64,000 nt of DNA from Tahibacter amnicola (GTDB lineage Bacteria > Pseudomonadota > Gammaproteobacteria > Xanthomonadales > Rhodanobacteraceae). A program made the translations under genes and the position numbers. Of this stretch, positions 8,296 to 17,858 are shown piece after piece. The notes beneath the pieces were generated by a model. The model was not told where the DNA came from. It worked only from the letters and a program-made list of their open reading frames with translations, and ran no database searches. How positions within the stretch are numbered: the first letter of the stretch is position 1; each line of letters starts with the position of its first letter. The stretch is taken from contig NZ_CP104694.1 in assembly GCF_025398735.1 (NCBI RefSeq), positions 981,501-1,045,500 on the forward strand, written 5' to 3'.

Positions 8296-10188
8296 ATGAA
8301 CAAATGCACCAACTTCCGTGCAGGACTGCGTCCCATGGCTGCCGCAGTGGCGCTTGCCCTGGGCGCCCTGGCGACCGCGCCGGTCTTCGCCTTCGAATTC
8401 GGCGACGAGGACGGCTTCCACGGTACGGTCAACACGACCGTCACCTACGGCGTTGCCTGGCGCATGTCCTCGCAGGACCCGGACCTGATCGGCAAGGCCC
8501 AGTACAACCCGGCCATCAGCCTGCCGCCCTTCTCGCTGGGCAGCCAGTCGCAGCGTGACGCGATCGGCCGCTTCTCGGTGAACGGTGACGACGGCGACCT
8601 CAAGTGGGAAGACGGCGACGTCTTCACCAACGCGGTCAAGGCGACGGTCGAACTGAACCTGATGTACGGCGCCAACAGCGGCGCATTTTTCCGCGGCTAC
8701 ACCTTCTACGACTGGGAAAATGTCAGCCGTCACGACCTGTCTTCGCTGGCCGAGAAGAAGGTGGGCAAGGACGCGAAGATTCTCGACGCGTTCCTGTTCC
8801 ACAACTTCAGCGTCGGCAACAAGCAGGGCTCGGTGCGCCTGGGCCAGCAGGTGGTGAGCTGGGGCGAGAGCACTTTCATCCAGGGTGGCATCAACACGAT
8901 CAATCCGATTGACGTGTCCAAGCTGCGCGTCGCCGGTGCGGAGCTGAAGGAAGCCTTCCTGCCGGTCAACATGATCTGGGGCTCGTTCAACTTCACCGAC
9001 ACGCTGTCGGGCGAAGCGCTGTACATGTTCGAGTTCGAGCAGACCGAGGCGGATCCGGCGGGCACGTATTTCTCGACCAACGACTTCGCCACGCTCGGCG
9101 GCACCTACGTGATGCTGAACTTCGGCACCGTGCCGCAGCCGGTGGTCAATCCGGATTTCTTCTATCCGTACTGCTACGGCAATTCGGGCACCGACAACAA
9201 TATTCCGGCCCAGCTCAAGCCGCTGGCCTGCGGCGCGGCCGTGCCGCGCGCGCGCGACCGCTACGCCAAGGATTCGGGCCAATATGGTTTTCGCCTGAAT
9301 TACCTGGCTGATTGGCTCAACAACGCCGAGTTCGGCTTCTATGCGTTGAACTACCACAGCCGCCTGCCGGTGCTGTCGGGCATCTCGGTGACCAACACCG
9401 CGGTGAGCTCGGGCCGCTACTTCGCCGAGTATCCCGAAGACATCCGCATGTATGGCGTGAGCTTCAACATGCCGCTGGAAGGTCCGGGTATCGCGCTGCA
9501 GGGCGAGCTGTCCCACCGTCCGAACACGCCGCTGCAGATCGATGACGTCGAACTGCTGTTCGCGGCCCTGAGCCCGCTCAACGTGGTCATCCCGGCGCCG
9601 GGCCTGCGTTTCGCCAGCCAACTGGGCAATTACGGTCCAGGCCAGGAAATTCGCGGTTGGGAGCGCCACAAGGTTTCGCAGCTGCAGTTCACCGCGACCA
9701 AGGTGTTCGGCCCGGGCAACTGGTTTGCCGCGGACCAGGTCTCCCTGGTTGGCGAAGTGGGCTTCACTAACGTGTGGGACCTGCCGGATCCTTCGGTACT
9801 GCGCTACCAGGGCGACGGCACGGATACGGGCGGCGGCCCGGATGTGTTCTCGGGCGCACTGCGTAACCCGATGACCCAGGTCGACGGATTCCCGACTCCC
9901 TTCTCGTGGGGTTACCGCATCGCGGCGCGCGCGGACTACAACAATGCGTTCGGCACGGCGTACACGATCTCGCCGCGCCTGGCGTTCAACCACGACGTCA
10001 ACGGAATTTCGCCGGGCCCCGGCGGCAACTTCATCGAAGACCGCAAGTCGGTCACGATCGGTGCCGAAGCGAACTACCTCAACAAGCTTGCCTTTGACCT
10101 TAGCTACACGAATTTCTTTGGTGCTGGCCATCTCAACTTGATCAGCGATCGCGATTTCGTCGCGTTCTCGGTCAAGTATTCGTTCTGA
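8296..10188 (+). CDS. DUF1302 outer-membrane beta-barrel protein
   Basis: A 630-residue secreted protein of the DUF1302 family. It has a signal peptide ending in APVFAF, many alternating amphipathic strands (for example TVNTTVTYGVAWRM near the mature N-terminus), and a C-terminal FSVKYSF whose terminal Phe is the usual beta-barrel assembly signal. An outer-membrane channel or receptor is inferred. The ATG at 8296, with AAGGA ahead of it, is preferred to a TTG at 8281. In many Proteobacteria DUF1302 genes pair with DUF1329 genes, as here, often near catabolism of hydrophobic compounds; to my knowledge the substrate has not been shown. Confidence 0.85.
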   Translation: MNKCTNFRAGLRPMAAAVALALGALATAPVFAFEFGDEDGFHGTVNTTVTYGVAWRMSSQDPDLIGKAQYNPAISLPPFSLGSQSQRDAIGRFSVNGDDGDLKWEDGDVFTNAVKATVELNLMYGANSGAFFRGYTFYDWENVSRHDLSSLAEKKVGKDAKILDAFLFHNFSVGNKQGSVRLGQQVVSWGESTFIQGGINTINPIDVSKLRVAGAELKEAFLPVNMIWGSFNFTDTLSGEALYMFEFEQTEADPAGTYFSTNDFATLGGTYVMLNFGTVPQPVVNPDFFYPYCYGNSGTDNNIPAQLKPLACGAAVPRARDRYAKDSGQYGFRLNYLADWLNNAEFGFYALNYHSRLPVLSGISVTNTAVSSGRYFAEYPEDIRMYGVSFNMPLEGPGIALQGELSHRPNTPLQIDDVELLFAALSPLNVVIPAPGLRFASQLGNYGPGQEIRGWERHKVSQLQFTATKVFGPGNWFAADQVSLVGEVGFTNVWDLPDPSVLRYQGDGTDTGGGPDVFSGALRNPMTQVDGFPTPFSWGYRIAARADYNNAFGTAYTISPRLAFNHDVNGISPGPGGNFIEDRKSVTIGAEANYLNKLAFDLSYTNFFGAGHLNLISDRDFVAFSVKYSF

Positions 10189-10210
10189 GCGCTCGGTGGG
10201 AGGGAAACAC

Positions 10211-11596
10211 ATGATGATGCTGAAGAAGACGCGGACCGCGGCACTGGTCGCCCTGGCGATGGTGTCGACTGCGGCGCTGGCTAAAGTCAGCCCGCAGGAG
10301 GCCGCCAAGTTGGGCGTGACGGGGACGCCGTTGACGCCCGTCGGTGCCGAGCGCGCTGGCAATGCCGATGGATCGATTCCCGAGTGGAAGGGCGGTATCA
10401 CGGCGCCGCCCGCGGGCTACAAGACGGGCGCGCACCACCCCGATCCCTACGCCGATGACAAGCCTCTGTTTACCATCACGGCGCAGAACTACAAGGAATA
10501 CGGGGACAAGATCGGCGCCGGCCAGATCGGCATGTTCGAAAAGTACAAAAACTGGAAGATGGTGGTTTATCCCACCCGCCGCAGTGCCGCGTCGCCACAG
10601 CGCACGTACGAATGGTCGATCAAGAACGCCACCACCGGCGAGCTGATCAACGATGGCGAGGGCGTCGCCAACGTCACCGAGGGCATCCCGTTCCCGATTC
10701 TCGAGAAGGACCCCTCGGCTGCCGGCTTCCAGGCCATCTGGAACCACAAACTCAAGTTCAAGGGTGTTGCCGCCTTCCGCTGGGCCAACCAGGCCACGCC
10801 GACGGCGTCGGGGGCGTACACGATCACGCGCATCCGGGAAGAGGTTCTGGGGCTCTATTACAAGCCGGGCAACACGCTCAAGGACATCAACAACATCCTG
10901 GTGTACTTCTACCAGGAGGTGGTGTCGCCGCCGCGTCTGGCGGGCCAGGTGCTGCTGGTGCATGAAACGCTGGATTCGAAAAAAGAGCCGCGCCAGGCGT
11001 GGGTGTACAACCCCGGCCAGCGCCGCGTGCGTCGCGCGCCGAACATTTCCTACGACAATCCCGGCACCGCCTCCGACGGTCTGCGTACCAACGACCAGAC
11101 CGACATGTACAACGGCGCGATGGATCGCTACACCTGGAAGCTGGTCGGCAAGAAAGAGATGTACGTTCCGTACAACTCCTACAAGGCGCACAGCGACAAG
11201 GTGAAGGTGGAAGATCTGGTCAAGCCGGGCTTCATCAATCCGGATTACCTGCGCTATGAATTGCACCGCGTATGGGTGGTGGAAGCCAACCTCAAGGAAG
11301 GCCAGCGCCACATCAATCCGAAGCGGACGTTCTACATCGACGAGGACAGCTGGCAGATTCTTGTCGTTGACCACTACGACACGCAGGGCAAATTGTGGCG
11401 TTATTCCGAAGCGCCTTCGATCAACTACTACGAAGTTCCCGTGTTCTGGTCGACGCTGGAAACCACGCACGACCTGAAATCCGGCCGCTACATCGTTTCC
11501 GGCCTGGATAACCAGGAATCGATGTATGACTTCTCCCTGCAGACCACGCCGGAAATGTTCACGCCGCAGGCGCTTCGCCAGCGTGGATTCCAGTAA
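10211..11596 (+). CDS. DUF1329 exported protein
   Basis: A 461-residue protein with a clear signal peptide (cleavage after STAALA) and the sequence pattern of the DUF1329 family: GVTGTPLTPVGAERAGNADG near the mature N-terminus, YPTRRSAASPQ, and a Tyr/Trp-rich C-terminal half with TFYIDEDSW and DFSLQTTPE. The family is predicted to be periplasmic or outer-membrane-associated with a LolA/LolB-like fold, which suggests carrying a lipid-like ligand; that is inference. It follows DUF1302 by 22 bases, with GGGAGGGA before the ATG at 10211. A long hairpin downstream may partly end transcription before the next two genes of the module. Confidence 0.85.
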   Translation: MMMLKKTRTAALVALAMVSTAALAKVSPQEAAKLGVTGTPLTPVGAERAGNADGSIPEWKGGITAPPAGYKTGAHHPDPYADDKPLFTITAQNYKEYGDKIGAGQIGMFEKYKNWKMVVYPTRRSAASPQRTYEWSIKNATTGELINDGEGVANVTEGIPFPILEKDPSAAGFQAIWNHKLKFKGVAAFRWANQATPTASGAYTITRIREEVLGLYYKPGNTLKDINNILVYFYQEVVSPPRLAGQVLLVHETLDSKKEPRQAWVYNPGQRRVRRAPNISYDNPGTASDGLRTNDQTDMYNGAMDRYTWKLVGKKEMYVPYNSYKAHSDKVKVEDLVKPGFINPDYLRYELHRVWVVEANLKEGQRHINPKRTFYIDEDSWQILVVDHYDTQGKLWRYSEAPSINYYEVPVFWSTLETTHDLKSGRYIVSGLDNQESMYDFSLQTTPEMFTPQALRQRGFQ

Positions 11597-11617
11597 GGCG
11601 GCGTACTGCGTATGAGT

Positions 11618-11650
11618 GATCAGCCGCCGCCGTCAACGGGGCGGCTGATC
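11618..11650 (+). terminator. Hairpin between DUF1329 and YCF48-like genes
   Basis: Perfect 11-bp inverted repeat, GATCAGCCGCC (11618-11628) and GGCGGCTGATC (11640-11650), with an 11-base loop, beginning 21 bases after the DUF1329 stop codon. The sequence after it (GCGTTTCTGG) is only weakly T-rich, so it could be a leaky terminator, an mRNA-stabilising 3' end or an attenuator that sets the ratio of upstream to downstream genes. Confidence 0.5.
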
Positions 11651-11813
11651 GCGTTTCTGGCGTCACGCAACCCGTTTGCCCGTACCTGGGGACGCACTCG
11701 CGATGGGGCAAATTGCGCTAAGGTGAAACGCCCGGCGCTGGTTGCGTTCGCCTGCTGACGTGCTAACACGCTGTGATTGTTGTGGCACAAGCCGCACTGA
11801 CAGGGGTATCGAG

Positions 11814-13028
11814 ATGGGACGTTTGCTGGTTACCGGTTCTTCCCGCGTTCGCTTCGGCCTGGGCGTGGGTTTGTTGGCGGTAGCGGTCGCGTGGACGGCG
11901 TATGCCGCCGACGAACCTGCTCCCGCATCGGCTGCGCAAGCGGTGCCGGCGGAATCCGTCGCGCCCGCGACGCCTGCGCCCCCTGCGAACGCCGCGTCCA
12001 AGCCCTGGAAAGATCCGGTGGATGTTCCGGCCGAGCCGATGCGCCTGTCGGCACAGGCGCTGCTGCTGGACATGGCGGAAGCCGGCAATCGCGCCATCGC
12101 GGTGGGTGAGCGTGGCATCATCCTCGTCTCCCAGGATCGCACGCAGTGGACCCAGGTCGCCGACGTGCCGACGCAGTCCACGTTGACAGCGGTGGCGGCG
12201 GCGGGATCACGGCTCTGGGCGGTCGGCCGCGATGGCGTGATCCTCCACAGCAATGATGCTGGCGACCACTGGACACTGCAGCGCAAGGACCCTTGGACCG
12301 CACCCACGGATGACACCCCTGCGGACGACGCGCGCCATGGGGCACCCTTGCTTGACGTGCTGTTCCTTGATGAAAACAACGGCATCGCTGTCGGCGCGTA
12401 CAGCTTGTACCTGGAGACTGCCGACGGCGGAAAGACCTGGAACCCGCGCGATATTCTGAATAACGGTGCGGCGCCGGCGGACAGTGCGGAAGCCGCAGGC
12501 GATGGAAAACCCCGCGACAAGTGGACCTTTTCGCGCGAGGAACTGAAGATCGAAGAAGAGGGCGAGCCGCACTTCAACGCCATCGCCCGTACCAGCGACG
12601 GCTCACTCCTGATCGCCGGCGAGCGCGGCAGCCTGCTGCGCTCGCGCGACGGTGGACAGACCTGGCAGCGCACCAAGCTGCCCTACGACGGTTCGATGTT
12701 CGGCGCCGTCGGCTTTGAAGGCCAGCGTGCCATCGTGTTCGGTCTGCGCGGTCACGCATTCGAAACCGACAATCTCGGCGATACCTGGAAAGAGCTTTCG
12801 ACCAATACCGAGCTGACCCTGCTGGGCGGTGCGAAGCTGGCTGGCGGTGGTGTCGCCCTGGTCGGTGCGAACGGCCTGGTACTGGTGCGCCGCTCGGCCA
12901 ACGAGCCGTTCCGCGAGGGAACCGTGCAACCGGCCGGCGCGCTGTCGGCGACGTTGCCGGTGGAAGGCGGCACGGCATTCGTCGTCGCGGGCGAGAACGG
13001 CATCGGCCGATTCCAGCCGCGGCAGTGA
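11814..13028 (+). CDS. YCF48/HCF136-like (BNR repeat) exported beta-propeller
   Basis: A 404-residue protein with a signal peptide (about residues 1-31, ending TAYA), an Ala/Pro-rich linker, and repeated propeller blades seen in GERGIILVSQDRTQW, VGRDGVILHSNDAGDHW, GERGSLLRSRDGGQTW and GLRGHAFETDNLGDTW. This is the pattern of YCF48-like/BNR repeat proteins; the plant and cyanobacterial relatives are assembly factors. ATG 11814 is chosen because the signal peptide begins there; the frame stays open upstream to 11742 but that part looks non-coding. It lies 217 bases after DUF1329 and 108 before an RND permease, a gene order that recurs in Proteobacteria, so a role in assembling or assisting that transporter is likely. 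Confidence 0.8.
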   Translation: MGRLLVTGSSRVRFGLGVGLLAVAVAWTAYAADEPAPASAAQAVPAESVAPATPAPPANAASKPWKDPVDVPAEPMRLSAQALLLDMAEAGNRAIAVGERGIILVSQDRTQWTQVADVPTQSTLTAVAAAGSRLWAVGRDGVILHSNDAGDHWTLQRKDPWTAPTDDTPADDARHGAPLLDVLFLDENNGIAVGAYSLYLETADGGKTWNPRDILNNGAAPADSAEAAGDGKPRDKWTFSREELKIEEEGEPHFNAIARTSDGSLLIAGERGSLLRSRDGGQTWQRTKLPYDGSMFGAVGFEGQRAIVFGLRGHAFETDNLGDTWKELSTNTELTLLGGAKLAGGGVALVGANGLVLVRRSANEPFREGTVQPAGALSATLPVEGGTAFVVAGENGIGRFQPRQ

Positions 13029-13136
13029 CGGACACGACGGCGCCCGCCGGGGCGGCGCCGGGAAGGACGAACAGCAGCGCCCGTCCGTGAGCGATCCGGC
13101 GGTGCGCACGGCAAGAACGAAATCCGAGGGCAAGAC

Positions 13137-15644
13137 ATGGCGGGCTCCATCAAGGCGGTAGATAACCCCAGCGCGTTCCATCGGTTTGCCGAGCGCCTGA
13201 TCTTCGGCAACCGGATGGTCGTCCTTGCGCTGTTCGCGCTGGTCACCGTGGCGATGGGATGGTTCGCCTCCCAGCTGCGCGTGGATGCCGGATTCAAGAA
13301 GCAGATCCCGCTGGCGCACGAATACATGCAGACCTTTCTCGACTACGAGAAGGAGTTCGGCGGCGCCAACCGCATCCTGATTGCAGTGATGGACAAGAAC
13401 GGCGACATCTTCAACCTGCCGTTCATGCAGACGATGGAGAAGATCACGCAGGACGTGAAGGGCGTCGAGAATGTCGACGAAGCCCGCATCCGCAGCATCT
13501 TCACGCCGAACGTCCGGTTCGTCGAAGTGGTGGAGGACGGTTTCGCCGGCGGCAACGTGATTCCCCAGGACTTCACGCCGAACCTGGAGAACTTCCAGCC
13601 TTCGCAGGACCAGTTCGCCACCATCCGCGCCAACATCGAGAAGGCCAACATCGTCGGCCGTCTGGTTGCCAGGGACTTCTCCGGCGCCATGGTCTGGGCG
13701 GAACTCGTTCCCGAAGGCGGCGCCGGCCAGATCAAGCTCGACTACCAGAAGGTCGCTGCCCAGCTGGAGGCGATCCGCGCCAAGTACGAGAACGAAACCA
13801 CCTCGGTCCATATCATCGGTTTCGCCAAGATGGTGGGGGATATCAGCGACGGTGCGCGCTCGGTGATCCTGTTCTTCTTCGTCACCATCGCCTTCACCTG
13901 GATCCTGCTGTTCCTGTATTCCTCGTCGGTCAAGCTCGCCACGCTGACGGTTCTTTGCGCGCTGATCGCGGTGCTGTGGATGCTCGGCGCGCTGCGTCTG
14001 CTGGGCTTTGGCATCGACCCGATGAACATGCTCACGCCGTTCCTGATCTTTGCGATTGCGGTCAGCCACGGTGAGCAGATGATCAATCGCTTCCGCGGCG
14101 AGATCTTCTTCGGTGGGCTGGAAGAGGGGACGGTCGAAGAGCTGCGTTCACGCAAGGGCGTCGATGCGGAGACGGCCGCACGGCTGGCGTTCCGGATGCT
14201 GCTTGTGCCCGGCTCGGTCGCCCTGATCGCCGGCTGCATCGGTTTCGCCACGATCCTGATCATCCCGATCCAGATCATTTTCGAACTGGCCATCACTGCT
14301 ACTGTTGGCGTAGCGATCACGATCCTGACCGATCTGGTGCTGCTGCCGGTCCTGCTCTCCTACTGCAAGCTGCGCAACCTGATGGGCAAGCGCGAATACC
14401 GCCTCCGCCAGCTGACCCAGTTCGACAAGATCTGGGCGCTGCTGGCGAAGTTCGCGCGTCCGATTCCGGCGGCGGTCATCATCCTTGCCGGCGTCGGCAT
14501 CTGGTTCGTCGCCAAGCAGTACGGCAGCCACGTGATGATCGGCGACGCCGAGAAGGGCGTGGCCGAGCTGCGGCCCCAGGCGCGCTACAACCAGGACGCC
14601 GTGCTGATCAGTGAAAAGTTCTCGCTAGGCGTGGACATGCTCAACGTCATCGCCGAAGCGCAGCCCTCGGCCTGCACCACGAGCTATCCGGTCATGGAAA
14701 CGATCGACCGCTTTGCCTGGTCGATGCGCAATGTGGAAGGCGTGGAACAGGTGATGACGCTGCCCATGGCGGCCAAGATCGTCAATGCCGGCTGGAACGA
14801 AGGCAATCTGCGCTGGCGCGCGCTGCCACGCGACCCGGATACGCTGCGCGTGGCCACGCAGGGATTCGAGACGGACTCGGGCCTGCTCAACAATGATTGC
14901 AGCGCGATGCCGGTCATGATGTTCCTGAGCGACCACCGGGCCACCACCATCGACCGCGTCGTCGCGGCGGTGAAGGAGTTCCGCGAGAAGAACGGCGTGT
15001 GGTCGGGCGGCAACGTGAACCTGGTCAATGAGCTCTCGGCCCAGGCGAAACTGGCCCAGGAGAACGGCAAGGAGTTCCACAGTGATGCGCTGAACCTGCG
15101 TCTTGCCACCGGCAACGTCGGTGTCCTGGCGGCCATCAACGACAAGGTGCGCGAGGTCGACGCGGTAATGCTCTACCTGCTTTACGGCGCTGTCTTCGTG
15201 ATGTGCCTGTTGAGCTTCCGCAATCCGCTGGCCGCGTTGTGCATCGTGTTGCCCTTGGTGCTGGTGACCGAGCTCGGCCACGCGCTGATGGTCAAGCTGG
15301 ATATCGGCCTCAAGGTGAACACGCTGACGGTCGTTGCGCTGGGTGTCGGTATCGGCGTGGACTATGCGATCTATATTTTTGCCCGCATGCGCGAATCGAT
15401 GCAGATGGGCAATTCGTTGACACAGGCCTATTTCGGGGCGCTCAAGACCACGGGTATCGCCATCTTCTATACCGCGCTGACGCTGGCAGTGGGTGTGGCG
15501 ATGTGGATCTTCTCCGAGCTGAAATTCCAGGCCGACATGGGCCTGATGCTGACCTTCATGTTCGTGGTGAACATGTTCGCGGCGCTGATTTTCCTGCCGG
15601 CGCTGTGCCGCTGGTTGCTGCGACCGTTCGAGAAGTCCGCCTGA
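13137..15644 (+). CDS. MMPL/HpnN-like RND superfamily permease
   Basis: An 835-residue inner-membrane transporter with the RND layout: TM1 near residues 24-42, a periplasmic loop, a six-helix bundle around residues 240-420, a second periplasmic loop and a second bundle from about 680 to 830. GVGIGVDYAIYIFARMRE marks the TM10 region with its central Asp, typical of MMPL-type proteins. MMPL-type members move lipids, hopanoids or sterols rather than drugs. There is no membrane fusion protein next to it, which also fits the MMPL type. It is the last gene of the lipase-DUF1302-DUF1329-YCF48 series and is the probable energy-using component. Confidence 0.85.
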   Translation: MAGSIKAVDNPSAFHRFAERLIFGNRMVVLALFALVTVAMGWFASQLRVDAGFKKQIPLAHEYMQTFLDYEKEFGGANRILIAVMDKNGDIFNLPFMQTMEKITQDVKGVENVDEARIRSIFTPNVRFVEVVEDGFAGGNVIPQDFTPNLENFQPSQDQFATIRANIEKANIVGRLVARDFSGAMVWAELVPEGGAGQIKLDYQKVAAQLEAIRAKYENETTSVHIIGFAKMVGDISDGARSVILFFFVTIAFTWILLFLYSSSVKLATLTVLCALIAVLWMLGALRLLGFGIDPMNMLTPFLIFAIAVSHGEQMINRFRGEIFFGGLEEGTVEELRSRKGVDAETAARLAFRMLLVPGSVALIAGCIGFATILIIPIQIIFELAITATVGVAITILTDLVLLPVLLSYCKLRNLMGKREYRLRQLTQFDKIWALLAKFARPIPAAVIILAGVGIWFVAKQYGSHVMIGDAEKGVAELRPQARYNQDAVLISEKFSLGVDMLNVIAEAQPSACTTSYPVMETIDRFAWSMRNVEGVEQVMTLPMAAKIVNAGWNEGNLRWRALPRDPDTLRVATQGFETDSGLLNNDCSAMPVMMFLSDHRATTIDRVVAAVKEFREKNGVWSGGNVNLVNELSAQAKLAQENGKEFHSDALNLRLATGNVGVLAAINDKVREVDAVMLYLLYGAVFVMCLLSFRNPLAALCIVLPLVLVTELGHALMVKLDIGLKVNTLTVVALGVGIGVDYAIYIFARMRESMQMGNSLTQAYFGALKTTGIAIFYTALTLAVGVAMWIFSELKFQADMGLMLTFMFVVNMFAALIFLPALCRWLLRPFEKSA

Positions 15645-15781
15645 GGCGCCGACGGGGAGGGCACAAGCCCTCCCCGTTGCCACCCAGCCGTGTAGGATTC
15701 GGGCCGGGCGCCAGCTGGCGTTCAGCGACGTGGACCTACTGTCGCGCCGACCCCTTCCCTTTCTCCCCGCCCGGAGCCGTC

Positions 15782-16048
15782 ATGCGTCGCCTCGTCGTCC
15801 TTTCCGCCCTCCTCCTGCCGTTTTCCGCAATGGCGCTGGATACCTTGCGTTTCGGCAGTCGCGTCCTCGCGGTCGGTGATTCCAGCGCAAAACTGATCGA
15901 ACTGGCCGGCCAGCCGGCGATCAAGGATCCGATCGAAACCAAGGAAGGCGGCAGGGAAGGTGAGCGCTGGCAGTATTCCCGCGACGGCAAGACGCTGACC
16001 GTCGTGATCAAGAACGGCAAGGTCGAATCCATCGACGAAAGTCGCTGA
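15782..16048 (+). CDS. DUF2845 small exported protein
   Basis: An 88-residue protein with a signal peptide (MRRLVVLSALLLPFSAMA). The mature part, LDTLRFGSRVLAVGDSSAKL then GQPAIKD, and the end TVVIKNGKVESIDES are characteristic of DUF2845/SmpA-OmlA-like small periplasmic proteins. In that pattern GxRVLxVGDSxxKxxELxGxP is the core. Function unknown; periplasmic location is inferred. It stands alone, and the terminator hairpin at 16081-16105 follows. Confidence 0.75.
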   Translation: MRRLVVLSALLLPFSAMALDTLRFGSRVLAVGDSSAKLIELAGQPAIKDPIETKEGGREGERWQYSRDGKTLTVVIKNGKVESIDESR

Positions 16049-16080
16049 CAGACCACCGGCGAGCCGCCGGCGCAAAACAG

Positions 16081-16105
16081 AAGGCCACCGGTTCGCGGTG
16101 GCCTT
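16081..16105. terminator. Bidirectional rho-independent terminator
   Basis: Ten-base stem AAGGCCACCG / CGGTGGCCTT with a five-base loop and A/T runs on both sides, placed between the DUF2845 gene (+) and the convergent Mpo1-like gene (-). It can serve both. Confidence 0.75.
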
Positions 16106-16134
16106 TGCGTTTGTGGGGTTGCGCGTGCGTCGGG

Positions 16135-16632
16135 CTAGTAATTGATGCCCATCCGGCGGAGCACCTTTGCCGTGATCCAGGCCGGTCCGATCAGCAGGTA
16201 GGCCAGGTCCGTGAAGAACGACGGCCGCTTGCCCTCGATCTTGTGGCCGACGAATTGCGCCACCCATGCGACAACGAACACGCCGATGGCGAGGTATAGC
16301 AGGTTCTGCGGCCCCAGCACCCGGTAAAGCCCTTCGGTGAGCAGTGCCATCGCGATGAACACGGCGGCCATGGACAGCGCCAGCACGCGTGACAGCCGCA
16401 TATAGAAGGCGAAGGCGAAGAACATGCCGGCGGCTGCCCAGAATCCCTGTCGACCCAGCGCCGGGGGCACCGGGATGATCCAGAGAAACGCGATGACGGT
16501 CCACAGGATCAGCGGCACGCAGACCCAGTGAATAAGAATATTGGTCGGGTCGCGGTGATCCTCGGCGTAGTTGCCGAGCCAGCGGTCAACTTCGCGGCGG
16601 GAATCGGCGGACGCGGCGGCAGTGTCGGTCAT
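16135..16632 (-). CDS. Mpo1-like (DUF962) membrane protein
   Basis: A 165-residue protein with four hydrophobic segments and the family motif near the N-terminus: WLGNYAEDHRDPTNILIHW, in which the His residues and the NxxxH spacing match DUF962/YGL010w. The yeast homologue Mpo1 is an Fe2+-dependent dioxygenase that removes one carbon from 2-hydroxy fatty acids (alpha-oxidation); bacterial members are little studied. ATG 16632 is chosen because the motif follows within 30 residues; the upstream extension to 16689 is Arg-rich and unlike the family. It is a single gene, convergent with DUF2845. Confidence 0.8.
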   Translation of the reverse strand: MTDTAAASADSRREVDRWLGNYAEDHRDPTNILIHWVCVPLILWTVIAFLWIIPVPPALGRQGFWAAAGMFFAFAFYMRLSRVLALSMAAVFIAMALLTEGLYRVLGPQNLLYLAIGVFVVAWVAQFVGHKIEGKRPSFFTDLAYLLIGPAWITAKVLRRMGINY

Positions 16633-16736
16633 GGCACGCCTCAGGGTGCGACGGAAGGCCAGCTTAGCGCGATCCGGACGCCAGCGCATGTCGCGGGCGT
16701 CCGATGGGTCCGGACGGTGCCTGGCACCGTCCGCGC

Positions 16737-17633
16737 TCAGTCGAGGGTGATGTCGGCCAGTCGCTTGAGGGCTTCGGCGTACTTGGAGGCGGTAGCCGCG
16801 ATGACTTCGGCGGGCACGCTCGGGCCCGGCGGCGTCTTGTTCCAGCCCAGCGTTTCCAGGTAATCGCGCACGTACTGCTTGTCGTAGCTGGGCGGGCTGA
16901 TGCCGACCCGGTAATCCTCGGCCGGCCAGAACCGGGAAGAATCCGGCGTCAGCATTTCGTCCATCACATAGAGCGTGCCGTTCTCGTCCGTACCGAACTC
17001 GAACTTGGTGTCGGCGATGATGATGCCGCGCTCGGCCGCGAAGCGGGCCGCCCAGCCATAAATGGACAATGTGGCTTCGCGTACTTGTTCGGCCAGCGGG
17101 CCGCCGATGCGGGTGACGAGCTGGTCGAAGCCGATGTTCTCGTCATGGTCGCCGACCGCGGCCTTGGTGGACGGCGTAAAGATCGGCTCCGGCAGCTGCT
17201 CGGCCTGGCGCAGGCCTTCGGGCAGTCGGATCCCGCAGAGCTGGCCGGTAGCCGTGTAATCCTTCCAGCCCGAGCCGATCAGATAACCGCGGGCAATCGC
17301 CTCGACCGGCACCGGCTTGAGGCGCTTGGTGATGACGCTGCGGCGGATATACAGCGACGCATCCGTGCCCGGCGGCAGGACCGTCTCCACCGGCTTGTGC
17401 GTGAGGTGATTGGGAACCAGGTGTGCCGTCTTGTCGAACCAGAAGTTGGAGATCTGGCAGAGCATCTCACCCTTGCCGGGAATGGGATCGGGCAGGACGA
17501 CGTCAAAGGCGCTCAGCCGGTCGCTGGCGACGATCAGCAGTTCCGCGGCAGACAACGCGTAGACATCGCGCACCTTGCCGCGGTGGACGAGGTTCAGACC
17601 CGGAAGCTGGGATTCACGCAGGGTGGTAGGCAC
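16737..17633 (-). CDS. purC: SAICAR synthetase (phosphoribosylaminoimidazole-succinocarboxamide synthase)
   Basis: PurC joins CAIR and aspartate with ATP to give SAICAR in purine synthesis. Visible motifs are [13 protein letters not shown], the ATP-grasp-like [34 protein letters not shown], and [10 protein letters not shown] near the end. At 298 residues it is the longer, ADE1-like form rather than the roughly 237-residue E. coli form. The start is a GTG at 17633 ([13 protein letters not shown]) with GGAG eight bases upstream; no in-frame ATG lies closer than an Arg/Pro-rich extension. Cytoplasmic enzyme in a single-gene unit. Confidence 0.93.
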   Translation of the reverse strand: MPTTLRESQLPGLNLVHRGKVRDVYALSAAELLIVASDRLSAFDVVLPDPIPGKGEMLCQISNFWFDKTAHLVPNHLTHKPVETVLPPGTDASLYIRRSVITKRLKPVPVEAIARGYLIGSGWKDYTATGQLCGIRLPEGLRQAEQLPEPIFTPSTKAAVGDHDENIGFDQLVTRIGGPLAEQVREATLSIYGWAARFAAERGIIIADTKFEFGTDENGTLYVMDEMLTPDSSRFWPAEDYRVGISPPSYDKQYVRDYLETLGWNKTPPGPSVPAEVIAATASKYAEALKRLADITLD

Positions 17634-17858
17634 GCTCGAAACTCCACGAGGACAGTCGGGAGGCCGGGAACGAGGTCGCCGGCCGCAGCCGCCCGCGGGG
17701 CGGGGACGCACCGCGTGGGCAGACTGCACAGCCGCCTATTCTAGCGGGTCGATCCGGGAGCGCCCACGGCGTCGCGCCGTACCTGCGCGTGCATGCGGGC
17801 GGCCGGGCCGATGCGTCCGCTGCTAGAATCGGCCGCTGTTTCCGCCTCCTGTCTTCCC

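Noticed and set aside
7522-10401. A 959-codon open frame on the minus strand across the lipase and DUF1302 genes.
   Set aside because: It lies antisense to two clearly coding genes with signal peptides and motifs; its Arg/His/Val-rich translation has no domain and reflects the high GC content.
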